This document shows, in pieces, positions 10,320 through 23,190 of a DNA stretch of 64,000 nt. The notes beneath the pieces are model-generated. The model was not told where the DNA came from and made no database searches. It worked only from the letters and a program-made list of their open reading frames with translations. Every line of letters begins with the position of its first letter. The stretch's first letter is position 1. Both the position numbers and the translations under genes were made by a program. Location of the stretch: positions 12,153,660 through 12,217,659 of the forward strand of contig OZ018414.1 in NCBI GenBank assembly GCA_963969595.1. The letters run 5' to 3'. The stretch is from Neckera pumila. Its lineage: Eukaryota; Streptophyta; Bryopsida; Hypnales; Neckeraceae.

Positions 10320-11739
10320 ATTGACATGCCAAGCTATTTCCAAGCTTGGCATGTCCATCTAAAAAAGTCCCCCGGTGAGCAGTCAAATAAGCTAATTGCT
10401 TGCCAAAACAATTAGATTTTGCTGGGGTTTTGTTTTCTTTTTTCTTTTTTTAATTCATAAAACTTGGTTCTTGCGCCACCGTCATTACATTTCTAGCTGC
10501 GTGGAAATAGGAGGGAAATGGAGTTTTCAAACCCACAAAATCAAATTTCACGGTACTTTGGAGGGCTGCTCTACAACTCTCCGGAGGCCTGGAATTTTCT
10601 CTAATATATGACTACATTTTCTTTGGTTCATTGGATATGCCATAGTAAGAATGGAATGGGTTTATGTTAGCAAGAGATCACCGATTCATTTCAATATATT
10701 ATTTTCCACAAGTCCTTCAAGTTAGAAGATGTTACAATGAAATAAGTGACAGATTGCATCAATTATGAAGATTCATTACATTATGTGGGGATGGTTGGTT
10801 GGAGTTTAAAGTCATGGAAAAAATAGGAGACCCTAATTCGATATATTCTTACTACAAGGATCCTATATTAGCTCTTTTTACATTATTTTCAGCCCCAATT
10901 GAAGGTGAGAACTTTGACCTAGGTTGAATATCATCAATTAGGTCACCCAATACAACAAAATTGTCATACTCTATCCCAAGCACTTGCAACTAGTAGAAAT
11001 TCTTACAAGGTTTCATTGGTTGTAAAGGTGCAATGATATCCTTTTATTTTTATAGTGATTAGACAAATCTCTCAAATAATAGGAAGGTTAGTGGCTATCC
11101 TTTAGTTTCATTGCTTAGAGGGGCAACATTTGCTTGTCACATTGCTCTAGTGATAAGACTTTTGACTTGAATCTTCAAAAGAGGCTTTCTACAAATGTTT
11201 GGTTCTTCCAAAAGCAACAATTTGATTTGAGGGGTTCACAAGACCACTCTTAATAGGTGGCTTTGTCATTTCTTTGAAAGTTATCAAGTGAATTGATAAA
11301 GTTAATTTCTTCTGAGACCCATTGTAGATCTACAAGATGGCTAGTTGAGGTGTTGAAAGAGGAGCTAGTGCAAACAATATGCATAGGGCCACAAAGGAGT
11401 GGGACCCTTGGCTAACACCATGCACCGAGGATGATACTTCTTCCCATCTCTAGAAATGCATATTTTGTAGGCAAAGCAAAGCATTTGTACAAAAGAGTGC
11501 ATTGACTCACTTTGGATATAGAGACTCGGTTACATCAAACCATTGTCAAAGTATCCCTAGAAATATACACAAAAATTTTAGGAACTACTAATTTTTTGTT
11601 CCAAAGTTTAAAAGCTATAAAGAGATGTATGATCTGCAGATTATACACAATGTTGTTGATGAGTCTTTTGTTGAGCTTGCAATGGACTTGGAGGTGAAAG
11701 GGCCACAAATTCTACTGGCACAAATAACCACGGACTCCT
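10320..11739. other. Non-coding stretch, no recognisable gene
   Basis: AT-rich sequence with only short chance frames. It may include the decayed 5' part of the hAT-like remnant that follows, but I cannot identify any conserved motif in it. Confidence 0.4.
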
Positions 11740-12290
11740 ACTCTAGATTTAGTAGATTCCACGCTAGCAACGGTTGAGAGAAGGAATAATCCGCCTTCTA
11801 TTTCCCATCAAAGAAGTATGGATGAGATGTTACAAGTGGCCTTTAGACACAAGTTGGATAAGATGTGAGCTTCCTTCTTTTACGAGGCCAACATTGCATT
11901 TAACAGTATGCAATATTCAGCCTTTGTAATGAAGTAAAGGAAATTACAACAATTGGAATTGTGTACCAACCACCATCATACAATGGGGTGCGCTTGAAAT
12001 TGATAGATGTAAAAGGACAAAGCAAGGTTGGCAAGGGAAGACTTGTTGTACAGGCAATGGGGTGACAATAGCGTCTTTGATGACTTGCAACATTGTGGGG
12101 TCAGATTTTTTAGTGGATGGAGGCACGAGAAACGACACGGGGACACAAAAGGTGCAATCATCATTAGAAGGATACCGTGAATTGCCCACAGCCGTTTGCT
12201 CTTCCCTTCAAAACTTGCCCACCAATACATTGAGGTCAACGGAAAATGGTAGGATGTCTAAAAAGAATGCTGCTGCGTTCTAGAATATGA
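11740..12290 (+). pseudogene. Decayed hAT-type (DUF659-like) transposase fragment
   Basis: Read on the plus strand, 11815-11935 gives SMDEMLQVAFRHKLDKM, a stop, then ASFFYEANIAFNSMQYSAFV. This matches the plant hAT-like layout of a helix ending in RDKLD followed by FFYxxxIPFNxxxSPxF. Further downstream, fragments in different frames (KARLARED, then a W-rich stretch) are placed where DUF659 transposases carry the W-(D)GW-T segment. Several stops and frame changes mean it cannot encode protein. The family assignment is by recognition only. Confidence 0.45.
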
Positions 12291-14095
12291 GAAAGTCCGG
12301 AGTTCAAGATTCATACGAAGTGAGTTGACGCTTCCTGCAGAAGATAGGCTTGCAAAGAATGCGGACAAGAAGTTAGTGTATGGTGGACAAGTCCCAAACG
12401 GTTCTCTAGGTCTAAAAGAAAATGACATGCCTCCAACTTTGGGAGAAGATGAGGAAGTGAGTCTCCAGAGTTTTATATTGAGTCTCAATGTGCAATGGGT
12501 GCTCTTTCAATTATGACGCTTCATTTTTCTTGTGCTGAAACAACGCTTACATCTAAAATTTTGACTTTGTTTTACACATTGGTTAGCACTTAGTTTTGTA
12601 CACAATGCGAGCGTTATCAATTATGGGTGGTTGCAAGAAAGACCGACCAATTTTTGTAGCGTTTTCCACAATAGTCATTTTCTTTTCTAGGAGTATTGTA
12701 TAATTAGAAAAACAATTTTAAAACAATTTTAAAATTATGTTTCAAGTATATACCTTTAAAAAGAAGGTACCTAGGAAGGAAAAGCATAGAAAAATGCTCT
12801 AGCTAGGAGAACTAGAAAATCTCATGAAAAGTGCAAAATGTCATGAAAATAGGTACTTTCACATTTTAATTTGTAAAAAGTAGGAAAAGCAATTTTAAAA
12901 AAAACTAAAAATTGGGTATTTAGGAGAACTTTATAATAAAGAGACATCACTAAAAGAATGATCTTAAAACTATCTTCATTGTCTAGAAATGCGTGCGCAA
13001 CAGAGCCCTGTTAACACGCATTTGGAAGACATAAAACTAAGTATTTTTTAACTTCCTTTGGTAGAAACTTGACTTCCTACTATGTAAATAGACCACAAAA
13101 ATTTCAGCTCTACATCATTAATTTTGGATGCTCCCCAATACTAAATACCCCTACACTGCAAAGTGTGACAAATTAGCTAAATTCAAAATTAATTAAAAAT
13201 TCTTTTTCTAAATTTCTGAAAAACAAGGGTTCTAATAATAATAAAGTTTGTCATCGTCAATTAAAAAATGAAAGCAAATTGGCTTCACCCTCCAAAAGCT
13301 ATGGCCGTTCACAATTTTGTCACTTCCATTGTGACGCCAAATAGCACCAGTCTTTCTTGCATTCACGCTTATGCCAGTTCATTTGGCTCTATAAAAACAA
13401 TGTGAGAAGCAATATCTCTTCACTACTCTTTGCGCATTTGATAGGCTTCACTCTCTTTGGTTAGTAAGTGTGGATATGTTTTGTGCAACGGATAATACTG
13501 GAACCTGTCGATCATGATGAGGATGTCGACGCCCATAGTTTGGTGGGCGGCTTGACAAATGGCCACCGCCGTCTTTCTTTAAGGACGGAGATAAGAATGA
13601 AGAGTTGATGTTGGAAAGCGGAGACAAAGGAGTAGTTGTTGATGGAGAGTGGTACCAACTAGTAGAATGCGGAAAGAGCTCTGAAATGAAGGAAATGACA
13701 CTGGCGGAGGAAACAAGAAGAAGACAAAGGAGGCAAGCTTAAGCAATGAGTGAAAAAGAAGGCATTAGGCAAAAGAAGGAAGGTATTCCTATGAATTTTC
13801 AATTAGTGGATGAATATTCCAAAATACCCTACAGAGTAGGAGTAGGGGACTGGAAGAAGGAATTGAAGGTATTGTAACAAAATTTGGATCCAGCCATTGG
13901 CAACATCAACCTGCAACCAGAGTTGGCAGTGGCGGACATAGCCGACTGGATCCAACATATGTGGGAATACAGTTATCCAGTGAAGTCTGCGTATGTGAGG
14001 GAGGTCATAGCTTGTGGTGTAACATTCATGAGGGCTAACCTTTGGAGAAGAATTTGCAACAACGAGGACAAACCCAAGGATGTGTTTGATAGATC
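12291..14095. other. Intergenic stretch with higher complexity toward its right end
   Basis: 12291-13400 is AT-rich with no supported gene. 13500-14095 is less AT-rich and holds open but short plus-strand stretches (for example 13884-14123, encoding DVFDRSWRILERQ). These look like parts of the same decayed coding region as the ORF starting at 14096, in another frame. Confidence 0.35.
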
Positions 14096-14797
14096 TTGGA
14101 GGATACTGGAAAGGCAAGTTTAGAGTCCAGCAAATGTCCAGAAGTCCGAGAACTGCAGAAACCAAACGCCAGTAGGATGAATTTTGGGAAAATTGGCCCT
14201 TTGGGTGAGGTCAGCATTTGGAAAAGATTAAAGAGGACTCTGCGGAGATCACCTGATCCTGAGGAAATTAGGTTTGCAATGGCCCGTAACAAAGGTTATG
14301 GAGGCCAATACAAGAAGAAAAAGAACAAAATGAAAGTCAAGTGTGGCCGAGAAGCTATTGGGCCCTTGCCATTGGAGATGCCACGCATCACAGGTCCCCC
14401 GAGCAGTTCTTATAAAAATGGCACTACAATACATGATAAGGGCAAACAGGATGTCAACATAGGCAATGTCAAAGATATTGGCAATTTTCCGGATGGAAGA
14501 AGTGCTAAAGACATCAACCAAAGAGGTGAACAAACACTTTCAACAATGGAGGTAGTGCAGCATCCGCTAGTGCAGAAAATGATGGACCCCCTTGAAGTTC
14601 TAGAAGGCTGCCTTGGAGCAAATGTGCAACACCACAATGATGGCGCCATTGAAAATTGGAGCACTCTAGTTGTGCATGATGACTTGCAAACGGCATTAAA
14701 CTATAGTGGTTGTGACAAAATGCAGGTATGCGCACATGTCAAAAACGACATTGAATTGAACGAGTTCTATAAGGTTTTGCATGGGTCAATCTTTTAA
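14096..14797 (+). CDS. Hypothetical 233-codon ORF, unrecognised; possible transposon-derived fragment
   Basis: The longest open frame between the NLR and GLYR2. It encodes a basic segment (GYGGQYKKKKNKMKVK, residues about 66-81), followed by a Pro/Ser-rich and polar region and an acidic C-terminus. No signal peptide, membrane helix or known motif is seen. A neighbouring overlapping frame at 13884-14123 also looks protein-like, which suggests a frameshifted older coding region, for example a LINE ORF1-type nucleic-acid-binding protein. That link is a guess from the basic patch only. Confidence 0.3.
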   Translation: MEDTGKASLESSKCPEVRELQKPNASRMNFGKIGPLGEVSIWKRLKRTLRRSPDPEEIRFAMARNKGYGGQYKKKKNKMKVKCGREAIGPLPLEMPRITGPPSSSYKNGTTIHDKGKQDVNIGNVKDIGNFPDGRSAKDINQRGEQTLSTMEVVQHPLVQKMMDPLEVLEGCLGANVQHHNDGAIENWSTLVVHDDLQTALNYSGCDKMQVCAHVKNDIELNEFYKVLHGSIF

Positions 14798-17079
14798 GAA
14801 GCTTGTTATGAAATGGTGCTTGCAGTTTGTTGGATCCTCTCTGGAACGTTCTGGTTGGTAGGGCGCTAGAGGTATAATTCATACATTGCATGGTGTCTTG
14901 TTTATGTTCAAGTGGGTTTTTTTCCTCGTGAAATGTACAACGTCTACTATAACTTTGAGTTCTAAAAATTAATATGTAGTTGTACACTCAACGTCAATGC
15001 CTTCTAATACACAAACATGTTAAGTTTGTGATGTGGACAGTATTTTGCAAAGTCCGCATGCATATGAATTGGGCAAGGTTGGAATGTGTATTGCTTATGC
15101 TAGAAAATTGTTTGCGCTCATAATCTACTAGCTGAAGTGGATACATGTTTCTTTCCCTTCAAATGTGAGACACAAAAGGTACGGTAGTATTTGATGTCCA
15201 TGTAGGTCCAATTGGTCTCATGTACCCCTATTGTAAGCAACCGTATAGTATTGTAGGTAGTATTTATAATGTCTTTTTCTATGTGCCTTACTTGTTGGCA
15301 GTTAATGCTGCCACATGATAGTAGTTGTTGTCCTTCTCTGTCCAATACAGTAAGATATTAAAAAAAAATTGAGATGTTCTATTGTGTTCACAAAGTAAGC
15401 ACAAGGGAGGGAGAGTCCAGGAATTAGAAGCCTTTACAATGGAATGGAAATAGAGCCTTTTCTTGTGCAGGAATTGTTCACATATTGTTGAAGTAGTCCT
15501 CAATGATGGTGAGGAACAATAGAGAATCGAGAAACTGACAAATATCAAGCCTCTACCAATGAAGTGTATATGTCATGTTTGCAAAGTTCAGGGAAGTTTA
15601 GAAATTGTAGCTTAGAACATGAAACACTATAAATTGAAAATCAATCATTTTGATAAGGTAGAGACTGCCAAGCATAGCTGGTTTGTAGTGAGATCTGGAA
15701 GCTGTTGTCGCTTTTTTCTTCCACCGCTGGAGTGTTAATGATGAAAAATTGCCAATATATGACCGTCAAGTGCATTACTGAGCCACCCTCTTCAGTCAAT
15801 GTAATTGGAATGCTTTGTACTGTGGTCTCTCTCTATCATTTAGCAGGTGTTTTCAATTGCTATCTATGTTCTTTTTCAAAGTATAGAACTTTCTAGATTG
15901 CCATCATATTTATGTCACTGGCGATGATGTTCATTGATTTGTGGCCAGCCTTGTGGGAACCATTGGACATGGGCAGTGAAAGTCAAGGTTACAGTTCAGT
16001 TCTTGAAAATTCAATGAGTGGGTACATATTACTTTTAGGGAGTCTAAGGTGACATATTGTAATGATTTGTACAAGAGGAAGAAGCTGACAAGGAAAACAA
16101 AGAAGCCGAAGGAACTCAGAACTACGGGCGGCTTTATAAGAGAGGTATACAAGATTGAAATGACGACAATGTCCAGAGATAAACAAAGGAGGAGGTTCTA
16201 AGGGGAGTTATATTTCTTTCAAATGCAAATGCAAGTGCAAGCAAAACCACATGTTTTTCATAGTTGGTGGTTGTCTTGCTGTGGCCTCCTTGCCACAATC
16301 TAAATTAGGAGTGAAATAGCAGTTCAATTTAAGACTCTGACCTAAAAGTTGACCTTTAAATTCCTAATTTTTAATTCAAAAGTATATCAAAACGCAAAAG
16401 TAAATGCGGAAACTAACATACCTTAGTGTCAACTGCCGCTACCGTGCTGTCATGCAAATCACAAGCATGATGGTCTTGTAATACCTATCGTTCTCTATCA
16501 TGTGGTTTTTGTTTGCCTATTTGGGAATCATCAAAAATTAATTTATGTTGGAAATTTCCTTTCCTACATTCTTTGGCTAGTTTCCTACAAATAATTGTTA
16601 ATACTAAGTGTCTAATTCAATTCCAATATGTCACCTCAGACTCTGCTTGCCAAAGAAAGAAGAATCAAATGCACTATTTGATAAGGACCAAAAACCAAAT
16701 TCTTCAATAGTAACTAGAATCAAAGAATGGAATGATTTTAGAATCAATAGTAAAAAAGAATAAAATCAAAGAATGATGCTTGGGGGAATAGTGGAAGATT
16801 TTATCAACTAGTGCTTTTGATTCTTCTTCCTTGTTGAAGTGTATAATCTCTTTCTTCTTCTTCTATTGCTTACTCAATTCATTATCATGTTGTTCTTTGA
16901 ATTTAAGTTGTGGAGAGTTTGAGAGATTTTTGAGGTTGAAATGGTTTCAAAACTTAGACAAAAAAATCAGAAAAAAAGGTTGTGGCTAGCAACTACCAAC
17001 CTGAGTTCTTTTTCTTGTATGATTTCTGTTTTCCAAGTTTTAGCTTGGTCATCGAAATGCTGGACTATTGAACTAATGT
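14798..17079. other. Intergenic stretch, no supported gene
   Basis: Mixed-composition DNA without recognisable protein, RNA or terminal-repeat structure. Open frames are short and lack motifs. Confidence 0.4.
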
Positions 17080-17288
17080 ATGGCTAGACTAATGGGCTGT
17101 TGTATTGCTGGACTGCTCCCAAACCTCAATACCGGCCTGGGCTGCCTGATAACTGGCTCCCCACTGCAATACCCGACGACCCGATTCCAATACCTCCCTT
17201 GGCCCAATATCCTCCGCCTTTGGGGTGTTGGCCGCCTTGGTCTTTGCCGGGCCTCCAAATTTTGGCCTTGTCTTCGTCTCTTAAACTT

Positions 17289-17385
17289 AATACTGGTTCT
17301 AGTCTCTCAATTTAATATTGGTTTTGGTCTCTCAATTGAATACTGGTTCTGGCCTCTAATTCTAATACTGGTTTGGTCTCTCAAG
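17289..17385. repeat. 25-bp tandem repeat, four units
   Basis: Units begin at 17289, 17314, 17339 and 17364, each starting AATAxTGGTTxTGG and ending in a CTCTCAATT-like stretch; the last unit is shortened. The array sits at the right edge of an unusually C/G-rich patch (about 17080-17280) in AT-rich surroundings, which itself contains more diverged CAATACC motifs. Confidence 0.8.
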
Positions 17386-17700
17386 AGGGAAAGACTAATC
17401 TAAATAAAGCAGAAGAAATCAACTAATCTAATTGTTTTTTGGGTTCTTTCTGGATAACAACTAGAACAAGTAAATTTATCTTAGTATTTTGGGATTTTTT
17501 GGGGTTTTCTCTAAACTAACTAATTTTTCAAAAAACAACTAAACTATCAAAGTAAATACTAGAAATCCATAACTTTAGCAATTTTAGCACAAAACAACTT
17601 GAGAAATTGTAGGAATAAAGGATGGCAACCACTTGGTGTTGGTTTTGGGCTTAAATAGCTCGACAAGCCAAGTTTTTTCCTCCCAACATCTCCATTTCTT

Positions 17701-18632
17701 TTAACCCCTAAACACCCAAAAACCATTTTTTGGCAACATAGTGATTTTGGGCAACTCACTATGAATGGAGTTTTTATTTTTTTTCTTTGGAATTTCACAC
17801 AACATTTTCCTAAGGAGTACCTTTAAGTCTCAACAATTTTCATCACTTTTGACTGCATGGTTAAAAAGTTATTGTATGATATGTGATTTCAATGCTTAGC
17901 GGGCAGTTCAAAAAATTCCTAAAAAATCACTTTTAAAAAAAATAAGAACTTGAAATTGCTTCTTTAGATTTATATATACATGAAAAGATTTGAACAACTC
18001 CATTTTGGTTGACAAGATGAAAATTATGAGGAGTTTTAGTTTGTGGGTAGTTATGGAATCTCTACTCTAAAATAAACTTTGAAGTTCTTTATTTAACTCG
18101 ATTTTCAATAATTTTAAAAAATATAAAAAAAAGTCAGGTGTAGATTATTTATTACAACATTGCAACCATTGGGATTGGCATATTTCAATTCCATAATTAA
18201 ATTCTTAAGAATTTAGTGTTTTGAATCATTCTCTACTTCTTTCTACTTAATTTTTTATTTCTATATGTTGTACAATTCCAAATGATCTTCAATTTTTCAA
18301 GCATGTAGCCAACTTAACTTCAAAAATTAATCCAAAGGAGAACCACCATTTTGGACATTTTTTATACAAATGTGACCTTGTGAAGTGTAGCAGCTCGGAT
18401 TTTTGCAGGGACAAAAAAAGGGATTTTTTTCAATTCATACACTTATATCTTGCAATCTGCACGGTGCAAAATTCTAAATTTTTTTCCACATCTTCTTAAA
18501 CCAATTCACTACAAGATCTTATGAGATAAATGTGTCAAAAAATGATCCTTTTCTAAAATTTGGTACTTACATTAGAAATTCACTTTTGGAGCATTTTTGG
18601 TGAAAACATAGTCAAATACTTTTAGGGGTTAA
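17701..18632 (+). mobile_element. TTAA element, family 1, complete copy
   Basis: Starts TTAA-CCCCTAAACACCC at 17701 and ends TACTTTTAGGGG-TTAA at 18632. It is 932 bp including both TTAA copies. The body is non-coding and AT-rich and matches the elements at 32911-33844 and 34004-34375 over long stretches (for example GGCAACATAGTGATTTTGGG near the left end). The terminal inverted repeats are short and the flanking tetranucleotide is duplicated TTAA. Confidence 0.75.
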
Positions 18633-20519
18633 GGTTCTTTAAGGTAACTTAGTTCAAGATCAAAGCTTTGCCATGCGGGAGCAACTCCAGGCTAAATTTG
18701 CAATCATTGCTCCCGGTTCTTCCAATAAATGTTCTAACCGTTAACTGAAGTACACATGACAATGTTTAAATTGAAAATCAAGGATTAAAGGATTTCCAAA
18801 GGTATCCAATAGTTTAAATCCTAAATGAGGTACACATAATAATGTTCAACCAAAAATTAGGAGCTATGTATTCAAGCCAAACCCTGTTATACAACAAAGT
18901 TTGGTGGGATTTTGAGTTTTAGAATCTTTTGGTGAAGTCAAGCTTCACCGCTTTAAGAATTCTGACTCAAATGCTGTTACAACATAATTTGTTAAAATCT
19001 CAGCAAAAATCTCAAATCTTGGGAGACAAATCTCCCAATAGTATATTTTTAGTGTGATTTTTTTGGTTTTCAAAGGAATCCCGCGTCTTCTCACCAAGTA
19101 CTCTAGTATAAAGTAAGCAAATTTCAACCAAAAATGGCTGTATTTTGGCCTCAATAGATAATCCCGACAAAGGGCCGATAAGCAAAATTAAAGTGTGGGC
19201 CTTCCACACTTTGGGCAGCTTATTAGTAAGCAAAAAAGGAGTCTTAGGAAACCTTGGAGGGGGATCTTCTATACTTTCTAAAAGGTCCCACCACCTTTGA
19301 TTTACCACAAGATACTTTGTTACCATAAACTAGTTTAACTAACCCTAAGATATTTCCTAAACTACCCTAGGATACTTTCTATATAATCTTTGTTTAATCC
19401 AAGAATTTTCTAGAACAAGCCTTATTTAACAAATAAATCTTGTCTAAATGAAATCTTGGATTTTTTCCAAAGATATTTAGGATTTTAACCTATTTTATCT
19501 TAGGATACTATGCGATTAACCCCAAGATATCTCTAAATACTCTCAGTTTATTCAAAGATGTTTTTAAGGGAAGATTTGAGATCTTAACTAAACCTAATCT
19601 TTGTTTTTAACCAAGATATTTTGTGAATTAACTTAGAATTACCGCTAATTACTCTAAAAAAATCAAACCTACAGTTGGACCTTCTCTATTCTTTAGGGAA
19701 CAATTCAAAATTGAAAATCAACTACGCCATCATGTTTAGAAGATCCAAATAGTCTAAAGAATCCTCTATTCCATTCCTCCAGGTTGTTTATGCCCGTAAA
19801 AATCACTAATGGTAACTTTAAAGAAAAAATCAAAACTCCAACTTACTAATGGAATTTGCTTTTTCAAAGAAACTGATTGGCTAGGGTTGTCTGGAAAGTT
19901 TGTGGGAGCAAGTAAACATTCTTCATTTGCAACATTTGAACACTGTGAACTCCTGGTACGCCGGTCAATCTGCCCCCAATTTGTTAATTCTTGTAAAATT
20001 CAATGTCATTGATGATTCCGATACTTCTGACTATCAAAAAGTCTTCAAACTTGCTTATCAAACACACAAAATATTTTGATCATTTTTAGTGAGATTTTAT
20101 TGCACTCTAAATAGTTTCTATGAATTTACCATCAGTTTTAAAGGCAGTTGACTTCTTATGGAGTCATTGCAAAGTTTTGTAAAATCCCGAAACTTCTAGG
20201 GCAACCTTTTGGGGATTCCCACAAGCTAAGGGCAAAATCAAATCTCCAATAATACTAACCATAAGAAGGCTAAAATTAGCAATTCTTTAATAATTCCCAC
20301 CCTGGCAAAAATTATTCTGGTACCGGGGTTTGTTGTAGATGATTGGCTCCTACATTGAACTCTTGGCATTCTTTCATCCTAAAAGCACCTTTCTATATGC
20401 TCTAATCACCTCGCCCTTTGTCTACTTTGTATTTTGGCTTAATATTCTAAGCTACCTACAATTTCAATACAAACTAATCTAAATTCTCTATGAATTGGAT
20501 CTAAACTCTTTGAAACCTA
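18633..20519. other. AT-rich intergenic stretch
   Basis: No gene is supported. 19320-19640 contains loosely repeated CCAAGATATTT-like and TAGGATACT-like motifs at irregular spacing, which suggest an old decayed repeat. Confidence 0.4.
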
Positions 20520-21383
20520 TTAACTCCAAAAGGACCATAGTGATTTTCCTATCAAAAGCCACTCAAAACTATCATTTCTATTGCAAAGAGAAAAGAACTT
20601 TAAAAACTGTTTTTTTTTGCATATTTGACCATAACATCTTATACTTGACTAGTATATGAATACGTAGAAGAAATTTCATAAATTTTGACCATATGAATTG
20701 TAAGATATATGCATTTAAAGTGAAAAAAACAAAAAACTTTGCACCTTACTTGAATAGATTTTTTGGCTTTGAATCTTTTTAGTTCAAATTTTCTGCAATA
20801 CTGAATTTGATTTTCTACTTGTTTATATTAAATAACTAAATTGAGAATCTACAAAAAAATTAGGAAAAAAAGCACTTAATTTTTACTCATTAAAAAATTG
20901 TTAATTCAAGGTGGCCAAGTCTATTCAAGATTGAAGAAAAAAATAAATTGTTAATAGCTTTCATATAGAATTGAATCACAATACTCCAATGGTGAGATTG
21001 TTCTAGCAAAAAAAACTAACCTTGTCTTACAAAAAATTTTGAAAAATTCTAAAAATTGCATTCAAAAATGAATTCTACAAGTTTATTTTTGCAAAGATGA
21101 TTAGATTGCCCGAATAACTAATATTGTCTATAACTTTCTCATTATTAGAAAAAATTATTTTGACTTTTGTGATTTTTTTCTGCTGCCCGCCAAACTCCAT
21201 TTATTGTGCCATAACTTTTGCTCCTGAGCATCAATTACAATTAGAATTATATATTTGCAAAGCTCTTGCAAATATACACAACCCTCAAAAAATCCCAAAA
21301 AATATCACTAAAAATTGAGACAGTAGAAACTTGCTCGGACCCAAATTGTCCTCCGAGGGACAACTGGTTCCTTCAGGGATTAA
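20520..21383 (-). mobile_element. TTAA element, family 2, diverged copy in reverse orientation
   Basis: Left end TTAA-CTCCAAAAGGACC, right end CTTCAGGGA-TTAA, 864 bp. Read in reverse, it follows the family 2 body (copies at 31323-32243 and 40360-41292): the stretch resembling CTCCAATGGTGAGATTGTTC near 20980-21005 and the CTGCCCGCC...CATAACTTTTGCTCCTGAGC portion near 21181-21230 are collinear with the better-preserved copies. Confidence 0.65.
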
Positions 21384-22299
21384 TAGACTCACTATTAGAA
21401 ATCCGCATTTTCTTTGATGGTTTTTTCTAGACATCTACTTATTTTTATGTTGATAACAATATCAAACAAAACATTTGATGTTACTTTTGACGTTATTATT
21501 AACATGAAAACACATAGATGTTTAGAGAAATCCGTCAAGGAAAACGTGAATTTCTTATAGTGACTCTTATACTTAGCCAAGTTGTCACATGCACTCTGCA
21601 GGCTTAGTTTCACATGGATGAGACACTAGGACATGCTAACTTTTACATCTTTAATTCTCTCGGAAAAGCTAATCTAATCTCTAGATTCTTAACTAAAATC
21701 TAAATACGGAAAAGCAAGGTATTTTGTGCTTTCCACAATTTTAGGAAAACTCCTCACTGACTTGGCAGGGACTTCTACCAAATCCTCTCAATTACTTATT
21801 TCATGCTATTTTACATAAAATAGGATATAAAACTAACATAAAACAAAAAAAAAATCCAGAGTCCAAAGTGCTAATTTGAGGGCTCACACCTCCCTCCCTC
21901 AATCACCATATAGCCTCAATCCCTTAGGTGTCACATCCTTCATGCACTCAATCATCACTTAAGCTACTCATGTTTACAAACCTTTAATCTTCTACTGAGA
22001 AAAACAATCATCTATCACTTGCCTCTCAGATCATCACACATCCCACCTCCTGTAATGCTCACTTTTGAATGCAAGCATTCATATTGAGAGGAAAAAATTT
22101 CTTCATGCATGTAACTATGGTGTCCAATTTTTAAACAAGTGCATCCTTTGAGATGTGACAAGTGCACACATTTACATTTGGATATCCTTCATTTTGTTGA
22201 GAGGCATTTATATTTAGGGATTGTGTCATTTGGATAATTTCAATCTAAAAGCATGAGTGTCCAAGATACTTCAACATTTTCAGTATGTCCTTAAAATGT
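21384..22299. other. Intergenic stretch, no supported feature
   Basis: AT-rich, no gene or terminal repeats recognised. Confidence 0.4.
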
Positions 22300-23190
22300 T
22301 TCTCACAACTACACACATTGATAGATTGTAAATATCTTTTTTTGTACAAATTTTTGACCTTGAAATTTGGCACAAATGTAATTGTCATGAATAACATCTT
22401 GTGCAACGAAATTTATGGTAAGTAGACAATTTCTCAGCCCTTGGGAGGGTGTCAAAGTTGGTAGTAGTGAATAGTTTCTGCCATTGATTCCTACAACTAC
22501 AATTTTTGGAAGATTGTGGATATTTTTTTTTGTATAAATCTTTTGACCTTCAAATTTGTCACACACACTATGAATATAGAAAATATTTTGTGAAAAACAT
22601 TTCATGGTAAATAAAAAAAATTCAGCCCTTGGGAGGGTGTCAAAGCTGGCAGTAGTGAAATGGTTTCTCACAGCTACACATGTTGATAGATTTTGAATAT
22701 CTTTTTTTGAATGACTTTTTTGGCCTTGAAATTTGGCACACATGTTATTAATATGAAAATAGTTTTGTAACCAAAATTTCATAGTAGTTTAGCAATTTCT
22801 CAGCCCTTGGGAGGGTGTCAAAATTGGCAATAGTGAAATGGTTTTTACGAATTGTTTCTCAAAACGACACATGTTGGTAGATTGTGAATGTCTTTTTTTG
22901 TATTGATCTTTTGGCCTTGAAATTTAGAATATATAATTATAAAATAGAAAGAAAATTTCCAAGAAAATCATGGCAAAAAAAATTTTCAATCTCTGAGAGA
23001 CCATTAAAGTCGGCAGCAGTGAAAAACATTTCACAGCTACACATGTTGATAGACTTTGAATATTTTTTTTGATTGAATCTTTTGGCCTTGAAATTTTGTA
23101 TACATGCTATTAATATAAAGATGATTTTGTCAAAAAAAATTCATGATAAAATATCAATTTTTCAGCTCTCAAGAGGCTATCTAAGTTGTC
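22300..23190. repeat. Satellite-like tandem array of ~182-bp units, about five copies
   Basis: The marker phrase CAGCCCTTGGGAGGGTGTCA starts at 22435, 22623 and 22801, with diverged versions at 22987 and 23163; spacings are 188, 178, 186 and 176 bp. Between markers the same order recurs: a CACAGCTACACATGTTGATAG-like stretch, a T-rich tract, then TTTGGCCTTGAAATTTGGCA. Units 4 and 5 are the most diverged. Confidence 0.85.
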
